DNA from: JAAXHF01 sp963665955
Lineage (GTDB): Bacteria > Desulfobacterota > Binatia > Bin18
NCBI GenBank assembly: GCA_965231765.1
Contig: OZ246887.1
Location: 4,712,001-4,776,000 of the forward strand
Length of the DNA: 64,000 bases
Direction: 5' to 3'
The position numbers and the translations under genes were made by a program. Shown piece by piece: positions 28,621-37,205 of the stretch. How positions within the stretch are numbered: the stretch's first letter is position 1; each line of letters starts with the position of its first letter. The notes beneath the pieces were generated by a model. That model worked only from the letters and a program-made list of their open reading frames with translations. It did not search any database and was not told the DNA's origin.

Positions 28621-28899
28621 TCATGCCTGAGGATCTTTTGTTGAGGGAGACTCTTTTGTCGCTGGTTTTGTCGTGTCAGGCCACTCCGTTGTATCCTTGA
28701 GCGGCTCAAAAGCGGAGGACGCCAGATGGGCCAGTGCATCGTACTCAGTCCACACTGCCTCAAGGACCTCTTGTTCACTCCCGAGGCCCACCCACCAGCG
28801 TGCCTCGGCGAGTGGTAAATCCACAAAGAGCGTGCGATAGGCAGTCGTCAGATCATCAAGGGGAGAAGAATTTTCCGAAGGCGTGTCTTTGTTAGTCAT
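28621..28899 (-). CDS. Small hypothetical protein (92 aa)
   Basis: I do not recognise the family. The ATG at 28899 (MTNKDTPSENSS) follows GGTGGGAG at good spacing; a longer frame to 28917 places the start on that site. The middle is an ordered, Trp-containing helix (LVDLPLAEARWW-type; ARWWVGLGSEQEVLEAVWTE). Both ends are low-complexity and polar, rich in Thr, Lys, Pro and Ser. No membrane segment or signal peptide. It lies next to a RES-toxin relic but does not resemble a RES antitoxin. Confidence 0.5.
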   Translation of the reverse strand: MTNKDTPSENSSPLDDLTTAYRTLFVDLPLAEARWWVGLGSEQEVLEAVWTEYDALAHLASSAFEPLKDTTEWPDTTKPATKESPSTKDPQA

Positions 28900-29040
28900 A
28901 CGTGTCTCCCACCTCATAAACGTGGAGCAAGGTCAGGTCTGCATGGCGATTCCCGGGCGTCCGGGCCTGCGCCTGAGTATCAGATGTTTGGATACCCTAC
29001 AAGACGATTACACTTTCTCACCCCAGCGGTGTTTCTCACC

Positions 29041-29250
29041 CCACCGTCAGGCATTTGAAGTCCGAATGTCAGCCGTTGATGACCACATTGCGCTCCATCC
29101 GCGCGACGACCGCCGGGACGAGCAGGATGGCACTGCGATTGTCTACATACCATGGGTGGCCGAAGCGACGAGCGGCCTCTCTACCTGGCTTGAACCAGTC
29201 CGGCAGGGTACGCAGGCTTATCGAAAGAGCCGAGACAAGAAGTGGGAGAA
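29041..29250 (-). pseudogene. Relic of a RES-domain (NAD-degrading) toxin gene
   Basis: The minus strand reads LRTLPDWFKPG, then AARRFGHPWYVDNRSA, ILLVPAVVARMERNVVIN, then G, a stop, and HSDF. This is the C-terminal third of the RES family, which normally ends with G-D-x-W, a run ending V-P-S-x-V-V-P-x-E-x-N, and I-N-P-x-H-P-D-F. The stop codon falls inside the last motif, and the N-terminal two thirds with the catalytic Arg and Glu are missing. Active members, paired with Xre antitoxins, deplete NAD. No Xre partner is next to it. Confidence 0.55.
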
Positions 29251-29504
29251 AACAGCTCTATTTTTTGGGTTTTTGGGTCTGAACGGGGGTCTTAAACTCC
29301 CTTAAAAAGACTGTTTTGGCACCTTTTTGGGGCTACAAGTGGCCTTATTTGTCTGTCCCGTACGCGCTGCTGCTGCTTTTCGGCTGTGGCGAGATCGCTT
29401 CTGCGAACGGTAGGACGGTGTCCGGGCTGGGGCGTGTGATTGACGCGGCTCCTCTCCGTAGTCCATAGTCCTGAACAGTCGGCTCACGTAAGGAGAGAAA
29501 TGAC

Positions 29505-31337
29505 ATGGCACATTTGGTCGGCTTCATTGTCCGCCGCCGCCCGGCCGACACGCGGGCGGGGATTCTGGCTGGCGCAAGACGCCCCCGGAGCGTCCGGAGC
29601 GTCTTGGGCGCCCTTGCGCTGAGCGTGCTGGCGTTGTTGGCTTCTCCTGGAGCGACCCTGGCCGCTGCCGATGAGGCGATCCGCCCAGCCCCGACCGCTG
29701 CCGATGCCTACAACAATCGGGGTATTACAAAGGGCAGGGGGGGCCAGTATGAATCTGCCCTGACTGATTTTGACCAAGCGCTTCGCCTGGACCCGAACTT
29801 TGCTGAAGTCTACGTTAACCGAGGCATGGCGAAGACCGCCCTGGGCCGGTATGAAGCCGCCCTGGCCGACTATAATGAGGCAATCCGCCTGGCCCCGGAC
29901 TTTGCTGACGCCTACTTTAATCGGGGCCTGATAAAAGCCGCCCTGGGCCGGCATGAAGCCGCCGTGGCTGACTATAGTGAGGCGATCCGTCTGACCCCGA
30001 CTGCTGTCGCCGCCTACTTTAACCGGGGCGTTGCACAGCAGAAGCTCGGCCACCCTCAGGCAGCTGTGGCTGATTATGATGAAGCGATCCGCCTGGCCCC
30101 GGCCGCTGCCGCCGCCTACTATAACCGGGGTCTGGCAAAGAGCGATCTAGGCCAGTACGAAGCGGCCGTGGCCGACTATAATGAGGCGATCCGCCTGACC
30201 CCGGACGATGCGAAAGCCTACCTCGGCCGGGGCCTGGCAAAGGCGGTGCTGGGCCAATACGAAGCGGCCGTGACCGATTACAATGAGGCGATTCGTCTGA
30301 CCCCGGACTATGCTGAAGCCTACTATAACCGGGGCGTTGCACAGCAGAAGCTCGGCCACCCTCAGGCAGCTGTGGCTGATTATGATGAAGCGATCCGCCT
30401 GGCCCCAGCCGCTGCCGATGTCTACTATAACCGGGGCAATGTGAAGCTGACGCTCGGCCACCCCCAGGCAGCTGTGGCTGATTACAATGAGGCAATTCGC
30501 CTGAAACCATCCGCTGCCGACGCCTATTTTAACCGGGGCCTAGCGCAGATCGTACTGGGCCGGTATGAAGCGGCCCTAGCTGATTATGATGAGACGATCC
30601 GCCTGGCCCCGGCCGCTGTCGACGCCTATTTTAACCGGGGCCTAGCAAAGAGCGATTTGGGCCGGTATGAAGCGGCCCTAGCTGATTATGATGAGACGAT
30701 CCGCCTGGCCCCGGCCGCTGTCGACGCCTATTTTAACCGGGGCCTAGCAAAGAGCGATTTGGGCCGGTATGAAGCGGCCCTGACTGATTTTGACCAAACG
30801 ATTCGCCTGAAACCAGACTTTGCCGACGCCTACTATAACCGGGGCTTGGCAAAGAGCGATCTGGGACGCTATGAAGCGGCCGTGGCCGACTATGATGAGG
30901 CAATCCGCCTGGTCCCGACCGCTGTCGACGCCTACTTTAAGCGGGGCAATGCAAAGCTGACGCTCGGCCACCCCCAGACCGCCCTGGCTGATTTTGATCA
31001 AGCGATTCACCTGACCCCGGACTTTGCCGACGCCTACCTGAACCGGGGCCTGACAAAGGTCGTACTGGGCCTGCATGAAGCCGCCCTGGCTGATTTTGAT
31101 CAAGCAATCCGCCTGAAACCGGACACTGCCTACGCCTACTATAACCGGGGCCTGACAAAGGCCGCCCTGGGTCACAGAGAGGAAGCGCAGCTGAATTTAA
31201 CCTCGGCACGTCACTTGGCGCGCGAGGCCGGCAATGACAGTCTGGTAGTTTTGGCGGAGCAGACGCTCCAAGACCTCGCCAACCAGGGAGCCGAGACTCC
31301 CTCTTTAGAGCCAACAGTCGGAGCCAGCAGTCGATAG
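29505..31337 (+). CDS. Secreted tetratricopeptide-repeat protein, 15 TPRs
   Basis: After a long basic N-region and a hydrophobic signal segment (about residues 33-54, ending ATLAAA) come 15 consecutive 34-residue TPR units, from about residue 64 to 580. The consensus is AxAYxNRGLAKxxLGxYEAA followed by xADYxEAIRLxP. The ending is a short polar tail. TPR solenoids bind other proteins; the signal peptide places it in the periplasm or outside. The start follows AAGGAGAG. Units 9-11 are almost identical at DNA level, so the array has grown by recent duplication. No partner gene is evident. Confidence 0.85.
   Translation: MAHLVGFIVRRRPADTRAGILAGARRPRSVRSVLGALALSVLALLASPGATLAAADEAIRPAPTAADAYNNRGITKGRGGQYESALTDFDQALRLDPNFAEVYVNRGMAKTALGRYEAALADYNEAIRLAPDFADAYFNRGLIKAALGRHEAAVADYSEAIRLTPTAVAAYFNRGVAQQKLGHPQAAVADYDEAIRLAPAAAAAYYNRGLAKSDLGQYEAAVADYNEAIRLTPDDAKAYLGRGLAKAVLGQYEAAVTDYNEAIRLTPDYAEAYYNRGVAQQKLGHPQAAVADYDEAIRLAPAAADVYYNRGNVKLTLGHPQAAVADYNEAIRLKPSAADAYFNRGLAQIVLGRYEAALADYDETIRLAPAAVDAYFNRGLAKSDLGRYEAALADYDETIRLAPAAVDAYFNRGLAKSDLGRYEAALTDFDQTIRLKPDFADAYYNRGLAKSDLGRYEAAVADYDEAIRLVPTAVDAYFKRGNAKLTLGHPQTALADFDQAIHLTPDFADAYLNRGLTKVVLGLHEAALADFDQAIRLKPDTAYAYYNRGLTKAALGHREEAQLNLTSARHLAREAGNDSLVVLAEQTLQDLANQGAETPSLEPTVGASSR
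29695..31230 (+). repeat. 102-bp tandem repeat array encoding the TPRs
   Basis: Fifteen 102-base units lie end to end inside the TPR gene. Neighbouring copies around 30530-30780 differ by only a few bases, and two longer blocks (near 30010-30120 and 30325-30420) repeat the variant beginning with the VAQQKLGHPQAA segment. Such an array can gain or lose units by slippage or recombination. Confidence 0.8.
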
Positions 31338-31698
31338 AGGCGAGGGCAGACCAGACTCGTGAGAGAGACCGTGAGTCCGGCGGCCACCGGATGCCTCGTC
31401 TTGCTTGCTATCCCCCCTGCCGGTCGGGTCCGTGCGCCCGCGTCTGCACTCAGGGTGCCCGCATCGAAATCCGCCTCCACAAAATTGCCGTCTACGGGGT
31501 TGAGCGGTGAGCCGCTATGATGTATAGGCTGTACGCATTGCACCGCGTCTCCTTTTATACATTCAGTCAGCATGTATACTGAAAAACATGACAGCTTGGT
31601 TCCAACAGCTCAGCACCCGACCGTGCGCAGACGTGAGCCGGCATGAAAAGGCCAAAGGCCAGCTGTGGGTGGCCTCAATTCCTCACAGGAGACCAGTC
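31338..31698. promoter_or_regulatory. Intergenic region with a possible regulated promoter
   Basis: No convincing gene is seen here. Near its end an inverted repeat TATACAT / ATGTATA (31556-31562 and 31572-31578, nine-base spacer) overlaps a good -10 hexamer TATACT at 31575-31580. It may be a promoter with an operator for the secreted protein that starts at 31699; the -35 is weak. Confidence 0.35.
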
Positions 31699-32268
31699 AT
31701 GAAGCAGAAATCTCTTGTTGTCGGCCTGAGCCTGCTTCCCGTGTTCCTGCTCTGTGTGGTCAATACGCTAGTCTATGCTGACCCGGCCGATTGGCGGTTC
31801 GGGGCAGGTTGGCATGATGACTCTGGCCGGCGACATGGGGGGCCGAGGTTCGGAAACTTTGCCAAGCGTATTGCGGGCGCCTACCTTGTTCGCGATGGCA
31901 ATGAAGAAGAAGGCGCTCTGCGGTTGATTTCATTAACGGCAGATGGGAACTGGTCCGGCACCCAGTCTCAACAACAAGTCCCAGCCTTGAGCTTTAGTGA
32001 TCAACACGGCGTGTGGAAGCGATCCGGGCGCCGGGAGATTACCGCCACCGTTCTCGATTTTGACGTCGATCCCTCCACGGGCCAGCTTGTGGAGGTTGTG
32101 CGCGTCCGCTATATCGTGACGTTTAGCAGAAACCTGCAAGCGGTTAGTGGTGAGTATGTTGGAAAAGCCTTTACCGTAGACCAAGACCCACTTGACCCCA
32201 ATGAGATTCCAGGAATAAGGTTCGAAAATACCTTTACTGGACGTCGCATCACAGTGGAGATGGAATAG
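31699..32268 (+). CDS. Secreted hypothetical protein (189 aa)
   Basis: The ATG at 31699 follows AGGAGA at proper spacing; an open frame from 31588 adds 37 residues with no support. Residues 1-27 are a clear signal peptide (KQKSLVVGLSLLPVFLL, cleavage near VYADP). The mature part looks like a beta-sandwich or lipocalin-like sheet: GAYLVRDG, LISLTADGNWSGTQ, HGVWKRSG, ITATVLDFDVD, RVRYIVTFSRN, then a last strand GRRITVEME. I do not recognise the exact family. It follows the TPR gene on the same strand, and both products are exported. Confidence 0.65.
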   Translation: MKQKSLVVGLSLLPVFLLCVVNTLVYADPADWRFGAGWHDDSGRRHGGPRFGNFAKRIAGAYLVRDGNEEEGALRLISLTADGNWSGTQSQQQVPALSFSDQHGVWKRSGRREITATVLDFDVDPSTGQLVEVVRVRYIVTFSRNLQAVSGEYVGKAFTVDQDPLDPNEIPGIRFENTFTGRRITVEME

Positions 32269-32363
32269 AAACTGCTGCCGAGACGTCTTCTGAGGAGGAA
32301 TGGCTATGGACGAGAAAGCCCGAGCCGGCCCCGGGCGTGAAAGCGACTACGCAACAGACAGCG

Positions 32364-32450
32364 TGTTTCTCAAAAATGCGAATTATTGGAGTGCCTTTCG
32401 TATTTTTGAGAAACGAAGCGCAGAAAGCAGGTTTCCCTGCGAGCTTTCTG
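32364..32450 (+). repeat. Two consecutive hairpins before the TonB receptor gene
   Basis: The first is an 18-pair inverted repeat, arms 32364-32381 and 32397-32414 (GTTTCTCAAAAATGCGAA and its complement with one G-T pair), loop 15 bases. The second pairs CAGAAAGC (32421-32428) with GCTTTCTG (32443-32450), with an inner AGG/CCT. They lie in the leader of the receptor gene, 75-160 bases before its start. They could be a transcript-ending or regulatory structure or a small palindromic mobile repeat. Confidence 0.6.
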
Positions 32451-32526
32451 TCTGGCACCAATCCTGCTCTCTTAAAAAAGCTAAGGGAAAGAGTTGATTC
32501 ACACCAGCATGGAGTGAGGTTTCAAG

Positions 32527-35175
32527 ATGAAGATCAAACTGTGGCAGTACGGAATGTGGGTGGGGCTCTGTATGCTGATGGGAGCACCGCTCGTCGGGGC
32601 GCAGGACGCCGAGCCGCCGGCCGCCGGGGCGCCAGCCGCCGGGGCGCCAGCCGCCGAACCGCAAGAGTCAGTCGTCGAGTTTGAAACATACAGGGTGGTC
32701 GGGTCGCGCGTGGCCGGCCGCTCGGCCCAGGCTTCGCCGGTACCAGTGGACGTCATCCAGGGGGCTGACTTGCAGACGTATGGTATCCGGGACATGGACT
32801 CGCTCCTGTCCGCGAGCGTGCCGTCCTACAACGTCAGTCAGGAACCTATCAGCGACGAGGCCACCTTCGTCCGGCCGGCCACCCTGCGCGGGCTGCCGCC
32901 GGACTCCACATTGGTGCTGGTCAACGGCAAACGTCGGCACCGCGGGTCGGTGATCAACTTCCTGGGTGCCCCTAATTCCAGAGGGTCACAGGGGGCTGAC
33001 ATCTCCACCATCCCGTCCATTGCGCTGCAGCAGGTGCAAGTGCTGCGAGACGGCGCCGCGGCCCAGTACGGCTCGGACGCCATTGCCGGCGTGTTGAATT
33101 TTCAGCTGCGGGAGGACAGAGAGGGCCTGGAAGTGCAGACGAGCTACGGCCAGAACTACCACGGGGACGGCGATAAGGTGAACGTTGCCGCCAACCTCGG
33201 GCTGCCGCTGACCGAAAACGGCTTTGCCAACTTCAGCTTCGAGTTTACGAACGCGGACGAGACCAGCCGCAGCGTGCAGCGCAGCGACGCACGAGGGCTG
33301 ATTGAGGCCGGCAATGACGAAGTGCGCCGACCCGCGGCCCAGATCTGGGGCGCGCCCGAGGTGCAGTACGACTACAAGTTCTTTGGCAACCTGGGTCTGG
33401 ACCTGGAGGACCTCAACGCCCGGCTGTACGCCTTCGGCAACTATGCCGAGCGCAGGGTAGAAGGCGGCTTCTACTTTCGGAATCCCCACACCCGGCCCGG
33501 CGTGTTCAAGGGTGACCCTCTTGAGGATGGCACGCCATCCGTCAAGGTGGTTGACGTGTCGAACGATGGCCGGTCCGGCAGCTGCCGCGACATTCCCATC
33601 CGAGGCAACGCTCCCCAGTTCGGGGAGGTCAACAACGGCCCGGACTGCTTTTCGTTCATTGACCGATTTCCGGGTGGTTTCACCCCCCGCTTCGGCGGCT
33701 ACGTGCGGGACTGGAGCATCGCCTTCGGCATGCGCGGAGATCTGGAGAGCTCCTACTCGCTGCTGGACGGCTGGTCCTACGACGTGAGTGCCTACTTTGG
33801 GGAAAACAGCGTTGACTATTTCATGCTCAACACCATCAACCCGCAGTTGGCCGACATGCGAGAACTCATCCCGACGACGTACCGGCCGGGCGGCGTGACC
33901 CAGTCTGAAAAGACCTTCAACCTGGATATTTCCCGGCCCCTGGATGTCGGTCTGTTCGCCTCCGCGTTGAACGTCGCGTTCGGGTTTGAGTACCACATCG
34001 AAGAGTACGAAGTTAAACTCGGCGACCAAAACTCTTGGTATTCCGATAACAAGTTTAGCCACCAGGGGCTGGGTGTCGGCTCAAACGGGTTTACCGGATT
34101 CGGACCCGATAAGGCCGGGAACTTCCAACGCAACAACTACGCTCTATACATGGATTTGGAAACCGAAGTGATTAAATCGGTGAGCATGGGTGTGGCTGGA
34201 CGGTATGAAAATTTTGACGCACCGATCGGCGAGACCCTCAACGGGAAGGTGTCGGTCAGGTGGCAAATGCTAGAGGCTCTTGCCGTGCGCGGCGCGGTCA
34301 GCTCTGGTTTCCGCGCTCCGACGCCCGGCCAGGCCAATGTGAATAAGGTGACCACGGCCTTCGACGAGGGCCAGCTGGTGGATGAAGGCACTATCCCATC
34401 GTATCATCCGGCCGCGGCCTTCTTCGGCGCCAAGCCGCTGACCCCCGAAAAATCCGTCAACTACTCGGCAGGCATCGTATTCAACTGGGCCGATGTCGAC
34501 GTGACCGTCGACTACTACCGTATCAAGATGCAGGACCGCATCGCGCGGAGCAGCTCATTCGATGTTGCGCAGGAGCTAGCAGCGAGGGGCATTAGTCGGG
34601 CGGAATTCGACGCGGCGATCGGGCCGAACCAGATCTCGTCGCTCCGGTTCTACACCAACGATTTCGACACCACTACGCAGGGCGTCGACGTCGTAACGAC
34701 CTACCCGCTGCGTTCAATGGCCGGCTTCACCCAGTTCACGCTTGTCGGGAACTGGAACAAGACCAAGGTGGACAGTCGTACCCCAGCGTTCATCGATGAT
34801 CAGCTCGTGCGGCAACTGGAATCGGGCCTGCCGCAGTTCCGGCTCTCACTGACGGCCGACCACAACTACGGACCGTGGCGCTTGCTGTCCCGGGTGTACT
34901 TCTACGACCGCTTCCGCGACTACCCGACGGACGATTCCACCGCAGGTTTCAATGCCGGCGAGCGCTTTCTGATGGATCTGGAACTCTCGTACACCTTCTT
35001 GGACCTGCCCCTCATGGGGTCGGCAACTATCGCGTTCGGCGCGGAAAACGTGTTCGACCAATATCCGCGTCGAAACCCGAAAGCGCCTATCACCGCCGGT
35101 CTGAAATACCCGGAAACCTCACCGTACGGCTTCAACGGTGGCTTCTACTACGCGCGGGCTGGCTTCGAATTCTAG
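32527..35175 (+). CDS. TonB-dependent outer-membrane receptor
   Basis: It imports a ligand (siderophore, cobalamin, glycan or other) across the outer membrane using TonB energy. Residues 1-25 are a signal peptide; a Pro/Ala-rich linker (AGAPAAGAPAAEP) follows. The plug domain starts near 55: RVAGRSAQASPVPVDVI, LRGLPPDSTLVLVNGKRRH and QVLRDGAAAQYGSDAIAGVL, all canonical. The barrel runs to the C-terminus, which ends in Phe (RAGFEF), as outer-membrane barrels do. Length 882 is normal. The gene looks richer in G and C than its neighbours. No transporter or TonB gene is adjacent, so the substrate is unknown. Confidence 0.93.
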   Translation: MKIKLWQYGMWVGLCMLMGAPLVGAQDAEPPAAGAPAAGAPAAEPQESVVEFETYRVVGSRVAGRSAQASPVPVDVIQGADLQTYGIRDMDSLLSASVPSYNVSQEPISDEATFVRPATLRGLPPDSTLVLVNGKRRHRGSVINFLGAPNSRGSQGADISTIPSIALQQVQVLRDGAAAQYGSDAIAGVLNFQLREDREGLEVQTSYGQNYHGDGDKVNVAANLGLPLTENGFANFSFEFTNADETSRSVQRSDARGLIEAGNDEVRRPAAQIWGAPEVQYDYKFFGNLGLDLEDLNARLYAFGNYAERRVEGGFYFRNPHTRPGVFKGDPLEDGTPSVKVVDVSNDGRSGSCRDIPIRGNAPQFGEVNNGPDCFSFIDRFPGGFTPRFGGYVRDWSIAFGMRGDLESSYSLLDGWSYDVSAYFGENSVDYFMLNTINPQLADMRELIPTTYRPGGVTQSEKTFNLDISRPLDVGLFASALNVAFGFEYHIEEYEVKLGDQNSWYSDNKFSHQGLGVGSNGFTGFGPDKAGNFQRNNYALYMDLETEVIKSVSMGVAGRYENFDAPIGETLNGKVSVRWQMLEALAVRGAVSSGFRAPTPGQANVNKVTTAFDEGQLVDEGTIPSYHPAAAFFGAKPLTPEKSVNYSAGIVFNWADVDVTVDYYRIKMQDRIARSSSFDVAQELAARGISRAEFDAAIGPNQISSLRFYTNDFDTTTQGVDVVTTYPLRSMAGFTQFTLVGNWNKTKVDSRTPAFIDDQLVRQLESGLPQFRLSLTADHNYGPWRLLSRVYFYDRFRDYPTDDSTAGFNAGERFLMDLELSYTFLDLPLMGSATIAFGAENVFDQYPRRNPKAPITAGLKYPETSPYGFNGGFYYARAGFEF

Positions 35176-35211
35176 TGGCGGACTAGGGTTCTTCATCCTG
35201 ATGAGAGCATC

Positions 35212-35239
35212 GACGGCCGGAGCGCAAGCTCCGGCCGTC
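35212..35239 (+). terminator. Intrinsic terminator of the receptor gene
   Basis: A perfect 12-pair stem GACGGCCGGAGC / GCTCCGGCCGTC with loop GCAA is followed by a pyrimidine-rich, T-containing tail. It lies 37 bases after the receptor stop and could also serve the convergent mgtE. Confidence 0.75.
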
Positions 35240-35297
35240 TGTTCTCCTCTTGTGTTTCCTTGACCGTATCCCTTCCCGTCTCGACAGGCCAGGCTGC

Positions 35298-36668
35298 TCA
35301 CAGCGTCAAATACGAGAGCGACAGACTGGCAAAACTCAGGACTAAAAAGAAACCGCACATATCAGTCACCGTTGTCAGAATCGGGCCAGCCGCCAAAGCC
35401 GGATCAAGCTCCAGACGCCGCAGCAATAAGGGCACGGTCCCCCCGATCATGACCGCAATCAGGGTATTGAGGGCCAAGGCTGCCCCCACGACCAGCCCGA
35501 GATACGGATTCCCCTGCCACACCCAACCGACCCCACCCAGCAAAGCGCCCAACACCAGCCCGTTGATCACCCCGACCTGGGCTTCCTTGAGGAGGACGCG
35601 GATGAGTTCATAGGGCTTGACCAAACCAAGGGTGAGCTCACGCAAGCTGACCGCCACCGCTTGGTTGCCCGAGCAGCCGCTCATATCAGAAATAATGGGC
35701 AGAAAGACGGCCAGGGCGATGACCGCCGCCAAGGTGTCTTGGTAGAAGGCAATCACACTTGCCGCACATATATTGAGGACGATGTTGATACTGAGCCACG
35801 ACAGGCGCCGAAACGCACGTATAGAGAGCGGCATCTCGCGGAACTCTTCTCCGCCGACAATGCCGCTGGCTTTGAGAAAGGTTTGATCGGCTTGGTCGCC
35901 CAGCGCCTCCTGAACGTCGGTGCGTCGGACAACACCGAGCAGTTGGCCGGTGTCATTGACCACTGGGGCACCAAAAAATCCGTGCCGTTCAAAGAACTGA
36001 TAGAGTTCGTCCAAAGATGTCTGGGTTCGGACCTGGACGGGATCAGGGATCATGACCGCCGTCACGGCTCGGCCTTGAGGAGACAGCAGGAGATCACGCA
36101 GCCGCAACACCCCAAGCAGGTGTCCGGATTGATCAATCACGTAGGCATACTGCACCTCGTATGCGGCATATTTCTCGGCATGTTCACGCAGATCATCAAG
36201 CACGTCCTCTATCCGGGCGGTGTGGGGATAGGCCAGGTATTCGGTAATCATCAGGCCGCCGGCACGATCAAAGGCAAATTGACTGAGGAGGCGGACATCG
36301 GCCACTTCCTCGGGTTCCATCTGGCCCAGAATGACAGCCGCTTCTGCTTCTCCGAGTTGGCCGAGCAGGTCTGTTTGCTCGTTGCTGGGCAGCGCATTGA
36401 TAATGGCGGCGGCCTCGGGCGGCTCAAGATCTTCAAGGAGTCCGGCGGCTTGCGTCTCCGGTATCTCTTCGAGCAGATCGGCGGCTTCCCCAGGCGCTAA
36501 GAGTATCAGCACGTGACTTTGATCGGCTTCGCTCAGCCGTGACAGCGCGCGTGCCGTTTCAGCCGGAGACAGGTCGCTCAGGGTCTCCAGCAAACGCTGA
36601 TGATCTTCCGCCTCAAGAGCTTCTTCCAGCTCTTCCCATGGTTCTTGGTATTGTGTTTCCGTTGCCAT
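35298..36668 (-). CDS. mgtE: Magnesium transporter MgtE
   Basis: It is a Mg2+ channel of the inner membrane gated by cytoplasmic Mg2+. The first ~130 residues are the superhelical N domain (LSPAETARALSRLSEADQ; LLEDLEPPEAAAIINALP). A CBS pair spans about 135-255 (YAYVIDQSGHLLGVLRLRDLL; GAPVVNDTGQLLGVV). The last ~180 residues hold five membrane helices with the pore signature PIISDMSGCSGNQAVAVSLR. The ATG at 36668 (456 residues) follows GGGAG; a frame extending to 36794 has no family similarity. Confidence 0.95.
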   Translation of the reverse strand: MATETQYQEPWEELEEALEAEDHQRLLETLSDLSPAETARALSRLSEADQSHVLILLAPGEAADLLEEIPETQAAGLLEDLEPPEAAAIINALPSNEQTDLLGQLGEAEAAVILGQMEPEEVADVRLLSQFAFDRAGGLMITEYLAYPHTARIEDVLDDLREHAEKYAAYEVQYAYVIDQSGHLLGVLRLRDLLLSPQGRAVTAVMIPDPVQVRTQTSLDELYQFFERHGFFGAPVVNDTGQLLGVVRRTDVQEALGDQADQTFLKASGIVGGEEFREMPLSIRAFRRLSWLSINIVLNICAASVIAFYQDTLAAVIALAVFLPIISDMSGCSGNQAVAVSLRELTLGLVKPYELIRVLLKEAQVGVINGLVLGALLGGVGWVWQGNPYLGLVVGAALALNTLIAVMIGGTVPLLLRRLELDPALAAGPILTTVTDMCGFFLVLSFASLSLSYLTL

Positions 36669-36878
36669 ACACGCTCTCCCGAAGCCGTTATGTTCAGTCC
36701 AGAAAAGGGCGGCTTTTTTTCGCTTTTGACACTCCTCGTCGATGTCAACGTCGAGAAGTTCGAGAGAGCGTAGGCGTTGCGAGCGGCGCGTCACCTGGCC
36801 TTCTCAGCCCTGCCGTGCGGCTTGACACGGGCTCTTATCTAACTAGATAGTAGACCGGTTTATTCCTCAAGAGGGATT

Positions 36879-37205
36879 ATGAGAGAAGTCGGCACGTTCG
36901 AGGCGAAAACCCACCTTTCCGCACTGCTTGACGAGGTCGCGTGCGGAGAGACCATCATCATCACCAAACGTGGGCGCGCGGTAGCCCGGCTGACACCACC
37001 GGAAGCGCCTGACCGTGCAGTTGCTATTGCCGCAGCCACAACCCTCCGCGCCCTGTGCAAGCCCATTGGGTGGGCGACACCCGAGGATATTCTTCAGATG
37101 CGCTACGACTCTCCCCCTGTCGAAGGCCATTTGGTTGCTTTTGCTCACACGATTCCGTATGTAGCGGCCAGCTCTCAACCCGTATCCCAAGGAGGTCTGT
37201 TATGA
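36879..37205 (+). CDS. Phd/YefM-type antitoxin with an abnormal C-terminus
   Basis: The first ~65 residues are a typical Phd/YefM DNA-binding domain: MREVGTFEAKTHLSALLDEV, then GETIIITKRGRAVARLTP. The usual tail of this subfamily ends soon after the segment read here as WATPEDILQMR. Here the frame runs on for about 30 unrelated residues and stops only over the ATG of the next gene (four-base overlap). No toxin gene follows. I infer that a deletion removed the true end and the toxin and joined the antitoxin to the leader of the solute-binding gene. It has a good site, AGAGGG. Confidence 0.7.
   Translation: MREVGTFEAKTHLSALLDEVACGETIIITKRGRAVARLTPPEAPDRAVAIAAATTLRALCKPIGWATPEDILQMRYDSPPVEGHLVAFAHTIPYVAASSQPVSQGGLL

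Noticed and set aside
28111..28644. 177-codon plus-strand frame after purB
   Set aside because: It has no ribosome site or motif, has irregular composition with many Cys and Ser, and ends inside the opposite-strand small gene.
30019..30510. Repeated minus-strand frames opposite the TPR gene
   Set aside because: They mirror the 102-base repeat; open antisense frames follow from the repeat unit length being a multiple of three.
29695..31230. Possible CRISPR or minisatellite array
   Set aside because: The repeats are contiguous, coding and in frame as TPR units with no unique spacers, so this is not a CRISPR array. I saw no other array in the window.
31588..31698. Upstream extension of the secreted 189-residue protein
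   Set aside because: The extension would place 37 polar residues before a clear signal peptide; AGGAGA supports the start at 31699.
32986..34062. 358-codon minus-strand frame opposite the TonB receptor
   Set aside because: It lies wholly inside the receptor gene, is composed of low-complexity Val/Ala/Gly stretches and has no ribosome site.
35661..36500. 279-codon plus-strand frame opposite mgtE
   Set aside because: It is antisense to MgtE and has no recognisable motif.
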